A DNA stretch of 64,000 nt from Actinocatenispora sp036503555 (lineage in GTDB: Bacteria; Actinomycetota; Actinomycetes; Mycobacteriales; Micromonosporaceae), in contig DASXWQ010000048.1 of the NCBI GenBank assembly GCA_036503555.1, positions 1-64,000 of the forward strand, in the 5' to 3' direction. Under the pieces are notes generated by a model, which searched no databases, was not told the origin of the DNA, and worked only from the letters and a program-made list of their open reading frames with translations. The position numbers and the translations under genes are program-made. This document shows positions 8,149 through 16,089 of the stretch, in pieces. Every line of letters starts with the position of its first letter. The first letter of the stretch is position 1.

Positions 8149-9020
8149 GCCGCGTTGTTGACCGTGATGGAGCGGGGCGCGTTCGCGGTCACGCCGTACT
8201 TGTCGAGCAGTGCCTTGTAGTCGCCGGAGGCGAGCAGCTCCTGCATCGCCTTCTGCACCGCGTCACGCAGCCCGGTGTTCCGCTTGTCCACGGCGATGCC
8301 CCACGCGCCGGCGTCGTACTGCTCGTCCAGCAGCTCGTACTTGCCGCCCTTGGCGTACTCGACGCCGGCGGGGTGGTCGACGATCGTGGCGACGGCGCGG
8401 CCGGTGTCGATGGACAGCAGCCCGGTCGGCGCGTCCTCGCTCTGCGAGATCTGCATCTTCGTGCCGCACTTCGCGTTCTGCCGCTCGCCGATGGCGAGGT
8501 TGGAGCTGCCCTTCGCCAGGACGACCTTCTTGCCGCACAGGTCGGCCAGGGTACGGATGTGCTCCGGGTTGCCCTTCGCGACCATGATCGAACCGCCGGC
8601 CTGGAAGTAGTCGATGAAGTCGACCGCCTTGCGCCGCTCCGCCGTGTCGGACAGCGACGACATCGCGAGGTCCCACCGGCCGCCCTGGATACCGGGGATC
8701 AGGCCGTCGAACGCCGCGTTCGTGAGCGACAGCTTCAGTCCGAGCTTGTCCGCGAGGGCCTTCGCCAGGTCCGGGTCGACCCCGGTCAGGGTGCGGGTGC
8801 CCGGCTTGTACATCTCCATCGGCGGGTACCCCTCGGAGGTCACCACCTTCAGCACGCCGGCCTGCTTGTACCGCGCCGGAAGCAGGTCACGCGCGCTCTT
8901 CGCCGCCGCCACCTTCGTCTTGTCGCTGCCACCCGACGCCGACGTGGACCGCCCGCAGCCGGCGGCGAGCGCCGCGGCGACGAGGACCACCCCGACCGCG
9001 AGCACGGTGTGCCGTCGCAT
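8145..9020 (-). CDS. Lipoprotein substrate-binding protein of a polar amino acid ABC transporter
   Basis: 291 residues. A lipoprotein signal ends in the lipobox LAAGC (Cys22), followed by a family 3 solute-binding domain with LKVVTSEGYPPMEM, TGVDPDLAKALADKLGLKL and WDLAMSSLSDTAERR. Two further cysteines (LADLCGKK and NAKCGTK) could form a disulfide, as in several family 3 proteins. A GGAAGGGG sequence precedes the ATG. It is the first gene of the operon; the downstream deacylase suggests a D-amino-acid or N-acylated ligand (inference). Confidence 0.93.
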   Translation of the reverse strand: MRRHTVLAVGVVLVAAALAAGCGRSTSASGGSDKTKVAAAKSARDLLPARYKQAGVLKVVTSEGYPPMEMYKPGTRTLTGVDPDLAKALADKLGLKLSLTNAAFDGLIPGIQGGRWDLAMSSLSDTAERRKAVDFIDYFQAGGSIMVAKGNPEHIRTLADLCGKKVVLAKGSSNLAIGERQNAKCGTKMQISQSEDAPTGLLSIDTGRAVATIVDHPAGVEYAKGGKYELLDEQYDAGAWGIAVDKRNTGLRDAVQKAMQELLASGDYKALLDKYGVTANAPRSITVNNAA

Positions 9021-9110
9021 TCCGTTCCCCTTCCGTACGGCGGTGCGAAATGGCAGTCATCGTGACAGCGGCACCCGCCGTACGGTCGGGCCGTGCACGC
9101 CCGCGACGCT

Positions 9111-9133
9111 CAGCGTCGACAACGTCGACGCTG
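9111..9133. promoter_or_regulatory. Perfect 10-bp inverted repeat, operator candidate
   Basis: CAGCGTCGAC, spacer AAC, GTCGACGCTG, in the 155-bp divergent region between the transporter operon and upp. Its symmetry and position fit an operator; no regulator gene is adjacent. Confidence 0.4.
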
Positions 9134-9162
9134 CCCGGGACGGGTGGCCGGGCACGATCCGC

Positions 9163-9168
9163 TAGGTT
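9163..9168 (+). promoter_or_regulatory. Candidate -10 (TAGGTT) for leaderless upp
   Basis: TAGGTT ends 7 bases before the upp GTG. No Shine-Dalgarno sequence lies between them. Confidence 0.45.
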
Positions 9169-9175
9169 GTCGGGC

Positions 9176-9814
9176 GTGGATGTCACAGTCGTCGACCACC
9201 CGCTCGCCGCCGCCCGCCTCACCGCCATGCGGGACGTGCTCACCGAGCCCGGTGCCTTCCGAGCCGCCCTGCGCGAGCTGACCACCATGCTCGTGTACGA
9301 GGCGACCCGCACCCTGCCCGTCGAGCGCTACGACATCAACACGCCGGTGTCACCCACCGAGGGCGTACGCGTGGCGGTGCCGCCGCTGCTCGTCCCCGTG
9401 CTGCGCGCCGGCCTCGGCATGGCCGACTCGGCGCTGGGCCTGCTGCCCGAGTCGTCCATGGGCTTCGTCGGCCTGGCCCGCGACGAGAAGACGTTCGAGC
9501 CCCGGGCGTACCTGGAGTCGCTGCCGACCGACCTGACCGACCGACCCGTCGTCGTGCTCGACCCGATGGTCGCCACCGGCGGCTCGCTCGAACACTGCTG
9601 CCGGCTCATCGCCGACCGCGGCTGCACCGACATCACCGTCGTCTGCGTACTCGCCGCGCCGGAGGGCATCGACCGGCTTGCCGCCGCCGGCCTGCCGCTG
9701 CGTCTCGTCACCGCCTCGGTCGACGAGCGCCTCAACGACAGCAAGTTCATCGTCCCCGGTCTTGGCGACGCCGGCGACCGCCAGTTCGGCGGCATGCCCC
9801 GCTTCTCCCACTAA
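9176..9814 (+). CDS. upp: Uracil phosphoribosyltransferase
   Basis: 212 residues, the normal length. It converts uracil and PRPP to UMP in pyrimidine salvage. The PRPP-binding loop reads VVVLDPMVATGGS (about residues 122-134), the uracil-binding C-terminus reads GDAGDRQFGG, and LVPVLRAGLGM is conserved. The GTG start gives MDVTVVDHPLAAARLTAMRD, the canonical N-terminus; the TAGGTT box 7 bases upstream and missing ribosome-binding site suggest a leaderless message. Confidence 0.96.
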   Translation: MDVTVVDHPLAAARLTAMRDVLTEPGAFRAALRELTTMLVYEATRTLPVERYDINTPVSPTEGVRVAVPPLLVPVLRAGLGMADSALGLLPESSMGFVGLARDEKTFEPRAYLESLPTDLTDRPVVVLDPMVATGGSLEHCCRLIADRGCTDITVVCVLAAPEGIDRLAAAGLPLRLVTASVDERLNDSKFIVPGLGDAGDRQFGGMPRFSH

Positions 9815-9825
9815 GGCCTGCTTCG

Positions 9826-9915
9826 TGGATCTCGGTCGGGGCAACCCTGGCCACGCGCAACACCAAGGACTCCGACGGCGCCGGCATCGAGCTGATCAAC
9901 CCGTGGCCCCAGTAA
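9826..9915 (+). pseudogene. Possible DUF397-like C-terminal fragment
   Basis: After upp, in a different frame, the sequence reads SVGATLATRNTKDSDGAGIE and ends PWPQ before a TAA. The ATRNTKDSDG segment resembles the C-terminal half of small DUF397 proteins, which are common in actinobacteria, but there is no start codon or N-terminal half. The resemblance is from memory and could be chance. Confidence 0.25.
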
Positions 9916-9925
9916 CCGTCCGACC

Positions 9926-11599
9926 TCAGCCCGGTACGCCGAGGGCGGCGGCGATCTCCGCGCGCAGGGTGCCGAGCGGGCCGGCCGGGTCGGTGTCGGC
10001 GGCGACCACGACCTCCAGGTACGCCTTGAGCTTCGGCTCGGTGCCCGACGGCCGGATGACGACACGCAGGCCGTCGGCGGTCAGGGTCAGCACGTCGGCG
10101 TCGGGCTGCAGGTCGGTGACGGTGACCGCGCGGTCGAGCAGCGTTGCCGGCGGCGTGGCGCGGACCCGGGCCATCATCGTGCCGATCTCGCCCAGGTCGG
10201 TGACGCGGACGGCGAGCTGATCCGTCGCGTACCGCCCGAACTCGGTGGCCAGCTCCGCGAGCCGGTCGACGAGGGTACGGCCATCGGCCCGCAGCGACGC
10301 GGCCAGCTCGGCGACGAGCAGCGCGGCGGTGATGCCGTCCTTGTCGCGGACGTGCTCGGGCGCGACCGCGTACCCCAGCGCCTCCTCGTACCCGAAGACG
10401 AGGCTGTCGCCGGCCCGGACGATCCACTTGAAGCCGGTCAGGGTCTCCGCGTACGGCAGGTCGCGTGCCGCGCAGAGGGCGCGCAGCATGGTGCTGGACA
10501 CGATGGTGGTGGCGTACCGGCCGCGGGTGCCGCGGCGCATCAGCTGGTCGGCGAGCAGTACGCCGACCTCGTCGCCGCGCAGCATCCGCCAGCCGGCGGG
10601 CTTGTCGGCCGGCTCGCCCGTGGCCGGGTCGGGTACGGCGACGGCGCAGCGGTCGGCGTCCGGGTCGTTCGCGACCACGATGTCGGCGCCGGTCGACGCG
10701 CCGAGCGCCGCGGCCAGGTCGATCGCACCGGGCTCCTCCGGGTTCGGGAACGCGACGGTCGGGAAGTCCGGGTCGGGCTCGGCCTGCTCGGGCACCACGG
10801 CCGGCGCCGCGAACCCGGCCCGGCGGAACGCCTCGACCAGCACCGGACCGCCCACCCCGTGCATCGGCGTGTACGCCACGCCCAGCTCGCGCGCTCCGCC
10901 CGGCGCCACGACCGCGACCGCGCCGTCCAGGTATCCCTCCAGCACGTCCTCGCCGAGGATCTCGCCGTCCGGGCCGAGCGGCACCGCCGACAGCGGGCCG
11001 ACCGCGCGGATCGCGGCCTCGATCCCGGCGTCGGCCGGCGGCACGATCTGCGCACCGGCGCCCAACTCACCGCCGACCCCGGCACCCAGGTACACCTTGT
11101 ACCCGTTGTCGCGCGGCGGGTTGTGGCTCGCGGTGACCATCACGCCGGCGGCGGCGCCGAGCGCGCGCACCGCGTACGCGAGGACGGGGGTGGGCAGCGG
11201 GCGCGGCAGCAGCAGGGCGCGCCGGCCGGCGCCGGTCGCCACCCGGGCCGTCTCCGCGGCGAACGCGTGCGAGCCGTGGCGCGCGTCGTACCCGATGACG
11301 AGCGGGCCGTCGGAGTCCGGCTGCTCGGCCAGCCAGCGGACCAGGCCGGCGGCCGCGGCGCGGACCACGGCGAGGTTCATCCCGTTCGGCCCGGCGCGCA
11401 GCGGGCCGCGCAGCCCGGCCGTCCCGAACGTCAGCGGGCCGGCGAACCGGTCCGCCAGCTCGTCGGCCGTGCCCGGCAGTCCCGCCAGCACGGCACTCAG
11501 CTCGTCCCGGCTCGCCGGGTCGGGGTCGTCGGCGATCCACGCCTCGGCGCGCGCCCGCAGTACCTCGTCGTCCGCAGTCACCGCACCATCCTGCCCCAT
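9926..11599 (-). CDS. Phospho-sugar mutase (phosphomannomutase/phosphoglucomutase family)
   Basis: 557 residues, alpha-D-phosphohexomutase superfamily. The phosphoserine loop is TASHNPPRDNGYKVY (about residue 150), the metal loop NDPDADRCAVAV, the sugar loop GYEEALGYAV and the phosphate-binding loop RPSGTEPKLKAYLEV. It interconverts hexose 1- and 6-phosphates (mannose or glucose) or deoxyribose/ribose phosphates. Proximity to upp and deoC fits nucleoside salvage (phosphopentomutase-like use), but specificity cannot be read here. The start is ATG 11599; GTG a few codons later is possible. Confidence 0.92.
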   Translation of the reverse strand: MGQDGAVTADDEVLRARAEAWIADDPDPASRDELSAVLAGLPGTADELADRFAGPLTFGTAGLRGPLRAGPNGMNLAVVRAAAAGLVRWLAEQPDSDGPLVIGYDARHGSHAFAAETARVATGAGRRALLLPRPLPTPVLAYAVRALGAAAGVMVTASHNPPRDNGYKVYLGAGVGGELGAGAQIVPPADAGIEAAIRAVGPLSAVPLGPDGEILGEDVLEGYLDGAVAVVAPGGARELGVAYTPMHGVGGPVLVEAFRRAGFAAPAVVPEQAEPDPDFPTVAFPNPEEPGAIDLAAALGASTGADIVVANDPDADRCAVAVPDPATGEPADKPAGWRMLRGDEVGVLLADQLMRRGTRGRYATTIVSSTMLRALCAARDLPYAETLTGFKWIVRAGDSLVFGYEEALGYAVAPEHVRDKDGITAALLVAELAASLRADGRTLVDRLAELATEFGRYATDQLAVRVTDLGEIGTMMARVRATPPATLLDRAVTVTDLQPDADVLTLTADGLRVVIRPSGTEPKLKAYLEVVVAADTDPAGPLGTLRAEIAAALGVPG

Positions 11600-11626
11600 C
11601 GCGACAGGCCCCGCCGTACCACCGGG

Positions 11627-13474
11627 TCAGCCGATGCGGAACGCCTTCACCGCGTTGCGGTACGCGGCCCGGTCGTGCTGGAACTTGTCGGCCGGCACCG
11701 ACAGGTACACCTCGTACGCGGTGCCGTCGACGATCACCACCCGCCACAGCGCGTGCCGGGCCTGCCCGCCCGACACCAGCGTGTACTCCAGCTCGGCGCC
11801 GTTGTGGCCGGCCATCGTGACGCCCTGGCGCAGCGCGATCTGGTGGTAGTTCTGGTAGCTCCGGTTGCGTTGCAGGCCGTCGCCGTAGCTGCGGAGCAGG
11901 TGCCCGGCGGTACCCGAGGCACCCCCGGCCTTGAAGCGGATCCAGGCCGTCTTGTCGGCGGGGTCGCCGTACTCCCAGCCGCCGCCCGACTTCCGCTCCC
12001 AGCCGTTCGGTACGACGGTGCTGTACCCGCCCTCCGTGTTGCTGATCTTGGTGCCGGAGACCGCGTTCTCCGCGGCGGGCTTCGGCTTGTTGGACTCGTC
12101 CGAGCCGGAGAACACGCCGCTGGCGCTCAGCGCGATCGCGACGATGACGATCGCGACCACCGCGGCCGCCCCGGCAACCAGCCACGGACCGAGCCGGCGC
12201 CGCGCCGGGGCGTGGGAGTAGCCGTGGTCGGCGTAGCCCTCCGCGTACTCCGACACGTCGTACTGCTCGGCCGGGGCCGGCACCTGCGCCATGCCGCGTC
12301 GCATCGGTGTGCCCGGCCCCGCCCCGTACGGCGCGGGCGCGCCCGGCGCCGGCCCGCCCGACATCGGCGGACCCGACATGGGCGGACCCGACATGGGCTG
12401 GCCCGACATGGGCTGGCCCGGCGCCGGACCGCCGGACATCGGTGCGCCGGACATCGGCGGACCCGACATGGGCTGGCCGGACATCGGCTGACCGGACATG
12501 GGCTGGGCCGACATGGGTGCGCCGGAGACCGGGGCGCCGGTCGTCGGCATTGCGCTCGTCGCCTGCGGGTACGCGCCGGGGTTGCCGGACAGCGGGCCGG
12601 CGAGCGCGGCGCGCAGCTCGTCCCGCGCGCGGTCGACGCCCCAGCGCTGCTGCGGGTCCTTCACCAGCAGGCCGTGCAGGATCGGGGCGAGCGGGCCGGC
12701 GTTCCGCGGCGGTTCGGGGTCCTCGTACACGACGGCGTGCATCGTGGACAGCGGGTCGCCCCGGTCGAACGGCGGCGTGCCCTCGGCCGCGGTGTAGAGC
12801 GTGACCCCGAGCGAGAACAGGTCGGACGGCGGGCCGAAGTCCGCGCCCATCGCCCGCTCCGGCGAGATGTACTGCGGGGAGCCCAGCACCATGCCCGGCG
12901 TGGTGAGCGCCGCGTTGGTGTCGGTCATGATCCGGGCGACGCCGAAGTCGGTCAGCACGACCCGGCCGTCGGAGCAGATCAGCACGTTCGCCGGCTTGAC
13001 GTCGCGGTGCAGCACACCGGCCGAGTGCGCGGCCTCCAGCGCGCCCAGCACGGACAGGCCGATCTTGGCGATCGCGCGCGGGTTGAGCGGACCGTTGCGG
13101 CTGATCATGTCGGCGACGCTGCGGGCCTGGAGCAGCTCCATGACCAGCCACGGACGCTCGTTGTCGTTGATCACGTCGTACATCCGCACGACGGACGGGT
13201 GGGACAGGCTGGCGGCGGCGCGCGCCTCTCGCAGGGTCCGCTCGTAGAGCGCGGCGCGCTCGTCGGCCGGGATGCCCGGCGGCAGCAGGACCTCCTTGAC
13301 CGCGACGTCCCGCCGGAGCAGGTCGTCGTGCGCCCGCCAGACGGCGCCCATGCCGCCGGCCCCGATCGGCTCGTGCAGCGTGTACCGGCCGCCGACGACG
13401 GCGCCGGCCGTGCCGCGGCTGTCGCTCGGCGCCTGGAAGCGGTCGCCGGACGGGGGAGAGGAAGGGGTGGTCAC
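11627..13474 (-). CDS. Transmembrane Ser/Thr protein kinase
   Basis: 615 residues. The kinase domain (about 27-290) has GAGGMGAVW, the ATP lysine in DVAVKEV, catalytic HRDVKPANV, DFGVAR and the GSPQYISPERAMG activation segment. A Pro/Gly/Met/Ser-rich linker (about 310-390) consists of pentapeptide PMSGx repeats. One membrane helix (about 429-455) leads to an extracellular domain of ~160 residues without PASTA motifs, unrecognised. It is therefore not a PknB cell-wall kinase; the sensor ligand is unknown. The start gives a short Pro/Ser leader before the kinase fold. Confidence 0.94.
   Translation of the reverse strand: MTTPSSPPSGDRFQAPSDSRGTAGAVVGGRYTLHEPIGAGGMGAVWRAHDDLLRRDVAVKEVLLPPGIPADERAALYERTLREARAAASLSHPSVVRMYDVINDNERPWLVMELLQARSVADMISRNGPLNPRAIAKIGLSVLGALEAAHSAGVLHRDVKPANVLICSDGRVVLTDFGVARIMTDTNAALTTPGMVLGSPQYISPERAMGADFGPPSDLFSLGVTLYTAAEGTPPFDRGDPLSTMHAVVYEDPEPPRNAGPLAPILHGLLVKDPQQRWGVDRARDELRAALAGPLSGNPGAYPQATSAMPTTGAPVSGAPMSAQPMSGQPMSGQPMSGPPMSGAPMSGGPAPGQPMSGQPMSGPPMSGPPMSGGPAPGAPAPYGAGPGTPMRRGMAQVPAPAEQYDVSEYAEGYADHGYSHAPARRRLGPWLVAGAAAVVAIVIVAIALSASGVFSGSDESNKPKPAAENAVSGTKISNTEGGYSTVVPNGWERKSGGGWEYGDPADKTAWIRFKAGGASGTAGHLLRSYGDGLQRNRSYQNYHQIALRQGVTMAGHNGAELEYTLVSGGQARHALWRVVIVDGTAYEVYLSVPADKFQHDRAAYRNAVKAFRIG
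12349..12530 (-). repeat. 15-bp coding repeats (PMSGx pentapeptide) in the kinase linker
   Basis: About eleven consecutive copies of a 15-bp unit encode PMSGQ/PMSGP/PMSGG/PMSGA, interrupted by two PAPGx variants. The array separates kinase and membrane helix and is prone to slippage, so copy number may differ between strains. Confidence 0.85.
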
Positions 13475-14138
13475 GAGGCGAATCCTCCGGGAGTCAACCG
13501 CTCCACGTCGTCACGGGGCGGCGTCCGGTACGCGCGGCGCAAGGGGGTGCGCAGCGGTCCGAAGTCCGCCGGGATGTCCAGTGTGCGGGGCGTGCTCCGG
13601 CGCCCCGCACCAGGGTGCCCTGTGGCGCAGGCCACAGCGGTCAGCTCAGCGGCGCAGGCCGCAGCGGTCAGCTCAGCGGCGCCAGCCGCAGCGTGCGGTC
13701 CCGCGGCGCGGGCCACAGCGGGCGACTCAGCGGCGCGGGTCACAGCGGCCGCGCCCACCGAGGCGGGTGCGGTTGGTTGAGGACGGCTCGTTGCAGACAC
13801 TGCCGTCATCTCGCGTCCCCTTCCGTCCTTCCCCGTGTCCGTCGTTCCGGGTACCCGCCGGCGGTCGCACCGGGCCGGCGTGCCGCCCCGCCTCGCGCCT
13901 ACGATCGGCGCATGAGCGCAGACCGAAGGCGACGGTGTGCAGGCCCGGGGCGACGGCCCAGGATACTGACCGTGTCACGCGCCGCGGGGCGGAGCGGGTG
14001 GTCCGTGCCGGGCGTGGATCGGTGGACCACCCTACCGACCGCCGTGCGTACGGCCGAGTCGGTGCGCCGTCGATCCGCGTCGATGCCCGCCGGCCCACAC
14101 GGTACGTCGGGGGTACGACGGGGCCCGGGGGGTGGGCA
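13475..14138. other. 664-bp intergenic region with a 27-bp tandem repeat
   Basis: It lies between the divergent kinase and acyl-CoA mutase genes. Open frames cross it on both strands, but they are low-complexity (Ala- or Arg/Gly-rich), lack family features and have poor starts, so I call no gene. The only structure I see is the tandem repeat at 13624-13750; the rest presumably holds promoters for the two genes. Confidence 0.55.
13624..13750. repeat. 27-bp tandem repeat, about 4.7 units
   Basis: Units start at 13624, 13651, 13678, 13705 and 13732. Units 1 and 2 differ at one base; units 3 to 5 are more diverged but keep GGCGC at the start and CAGC in the middle. The 27-bp period preserves frame (nine codons), but no supported protein covers it. 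Confidence 0.8.
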
Positions 14139-15722
14139 GTGAGCGCGGCATACCGGTCGGAGTCCGGCATTCCGGTACCACCGGTCGCGGGTCCGGACGA
14201 CGTGCGGCCGGAGCTCGGCGAGCGGTTGGGTGCGCCGGGTTCGTACCCGTTCACTCGGGGTGTATACCCCACGATGTACACCTCCCGGCCGTGGACCATG
14301 CGCCAGTATGCCGGTTTCGGTACGGCCCGCGAGTCCAACGCCCGCTACCACCAGCTGCTGTCCGCGGGCGGTCACGGCCTGTCCGTGGCGTTCGACCTGC
14401 CGACCCAGATGGGGTACGACTCGGACGAGGCGATCGCGCACGGCGAGGTCGGCAAGGTGGGTGTGGCGATCGACTCGGTCGACGACATGCGCACGCTGTT
14501 CGACGGCATCCCGCTCGGCGAGGTGTCGACCTCGATGACGATCAACGCGCCGGCCGCGGTGTTGCTGCTGCTCTACCAGCTGGTGGCCGAGGAGCAGGGC
14601 GCGGCGGGCGCGGCGCTGACCGGCACGATCCAGAACGACGTGCTCAAGGAGTACATCGCCCGCGGGACGTACATCTTCCCGCCGCGGCCGTCGCTGCGGC
14701 TGGTCGCCGACACGTTCGCGTACTGCGCGGCGGAACTGCCGCGGTGGAACACGATCTCGATCTCCGGATACCACATGGCGGAGGCCGGCGCGACGCCCGT
14801 GCAGGAGATCGCGTTCACCCTCGCCAACGGCATCGAGTACGTCCGGACGGCGGTCGCCGCGGGCCTCTCGGTGGACGACTTCGCGCCGCGGCTGAGCTTC
14901 TTCTTCGTCGCGCGTACGACGCTGCTGGAGGAGGTCGCGAAGTTCCGCGCGGCGCGGCGGATCTGGGCCCGGATCATGCGCGACGAGTTCGGCGCGACGA
15001 ACCCGAAGTCGCAGATGCTGCGCTTCCACACGCAGACCGCCGGGGTCCAGCTCACCGCGCAGCAGCCCGAGGTGAACCTGATCCGCGTCGCGGTGCAGGG
15101 TCTCGGCGCCGTCCTCGGCGGCACCCAGTCCCTGCACACCAACTCGTACGACGAGGCGATCGCGCTGCCGACGGAGAAGGCGGCCCGGCTCGCCCTGCGT
15201 ACCCAGCAGGTCCTGGCGTACGAGACGGACCTGACGGCGACGGTCGACCCGTTCGCCGGGTCGTACCTGGTGGAGTCGATGACGGACGAGATCGAGGCGG
15301 CGGCGGTCGCGCTGATCGACCGGGTCTTCGGGTACGGCTCGGCGGTCGACGCGATCGAGGCGGGTTTCCAGAAGCAGGAGATCGAGCTGTCCGCGTACCG
15401 GGTGGCGCAGGAGATCGAGTCGGGCGAGCGGACCGTCGTCGGGGTGAACCGGTTCTCCACCGACGACGAGGAGCCGTACGAGCCGCTGCGGGTCGACCCG
15501 TCGATCGAGGCCGAGGCGGAGAAGCGGCTGGCCGCGCTGCGCGCCGACCGGGACGACGACGCGGTACGCGCCGCGCTGGACGTGCTGCGTACCGCGGCGA
15601 CCGGCACGGACAACGTGCTGCCGCCGATGAAGACCGCGCTGCGGGCCCGGGCCACGGTCGGCGAGGTCTGCCACGCGCTCCGCGACGTGTGGGGTGTCCA
15701 CCGGCCGGCGGAGCATTTCTGA
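14139..15722 (+). CDS. Acyl-CoA mutase large subunit (methylmalonyl-CoA mutase family)
   Basis: 527 residues, containing only the substrate-binding TIM barrel. Family motifs include YPTMYTSRPWTMRQYAGFGT, SVAFDLPTQMGYDSD, LTGTIQNDVLKEYIARGTYI, ISISGYHMAEAGA and LGGTQSLHTNSYDEA. The TMY tyrosine and ARGTYIFPP arginine resemble the methylmalonyl-type rather than the isobutyryl-type active site. The C-terminal B12-binding domain is absent, so a separate small subunit must be encoded elsewhere. GTG at 14139 starts just before the SESGIPVPP leader. It likely isomerises a short-chain acyl-CoA. Confidence 0.9.
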   Translation: MSAAYRSESGIPVPPVAGPDDVRPELGERLGAPGSYPFTRGVYPTMYTSRPWTMRQYAGFGTARESNARYHQLLSAGGHGLSVAFDLPTQMGYDSDEAIAHGEVGKVGVAIDSVDDMRTLFDGIPLGEVSTSMTINAPAAVLLLLYQLVAEEQGAAGAALTGTIQNDVLKEYIARGTYIFPPRPSLRLVADTFAYCAAELPRWNTISISGYHMAEAGATPVQEIAFTLANGIEYVRTAVAAGLSVDDFAPRLSFFFVARTTLLEEVAKFRAARRIWARIMRDEFGATNPKSQMLRFHTQTAGVQLTAQQPEVNLIRVAVQGLGAVLGGTQSLHTNSYDEAIALPTEKAARLALRTQQVLAYETDLTATVDPFAGSYLVESMTDEIEAAAVALIDRVFGYGSAVDAIEAGFQKQEIELSAYRVAQEIESGERTVVGVNRFSTDDEEPYEPLRVDPSIEAEAEKRLAALRADRDDDAVRAALDVLRTAATGTDNVLPPMKTALRARATVGEVCHALRDVWGVHRPAEHF

Positions 15723-16089
15723 CCGCCACGTCCGTGACGCTCCGCAGTACTGTCCGCCCGGCGGGTGGTTACTCTGCGTGCCTTTCGTTCGGGTGACTCG
15801 GGCGTGACTGCTCCGGACGTACGGCGTTGTAGGGGTGTGAGGTCGGCGTCGCCGGGCGGAAAGCAGGGCGGGACACGCCGGCCGGGAGGGCGTGGACGGT
15901 GTCGGCACGTACGGACAGCGACAGGACACGACCGGCTTTCCGGTCGCACAGCGTCATTCGGTACGGACTAGGATTCTCGCGTCCACCGGAACCGCGGCCG
16001 CGCAGGCTCGTCCGGCGCCGGTGAGGCGCGCGTACCGATCCGTCCGTCCCAGCCGCCGCTCCACGACCACAGATCGAGACGATCCGACA
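15723..16089. other. 367-bp intergenic region, no gene seen
   Basis: It separates the mutase and M20 genes, both on the plus strand. I see no supported ORF or RNA. A TAGGAT hexamer at 15969-15974 could be a -10 box for the M20 gene, with no good -35. Confidence 0.5.

Noticed and set aside
12349..12530. Regular repeats that could suggest a CRISPR array
   Set aside because: The repeat is 15 bp without unique spacers and encodes PMSGx in the kinase linker.
13615..14142. Open frame over the 27-bp repeat, Gly/Arg/Ser-rich
   Set aside because: No ribosome-binding site, no similarity, and it ends inside the mutase 5' region; treated as non-coding.
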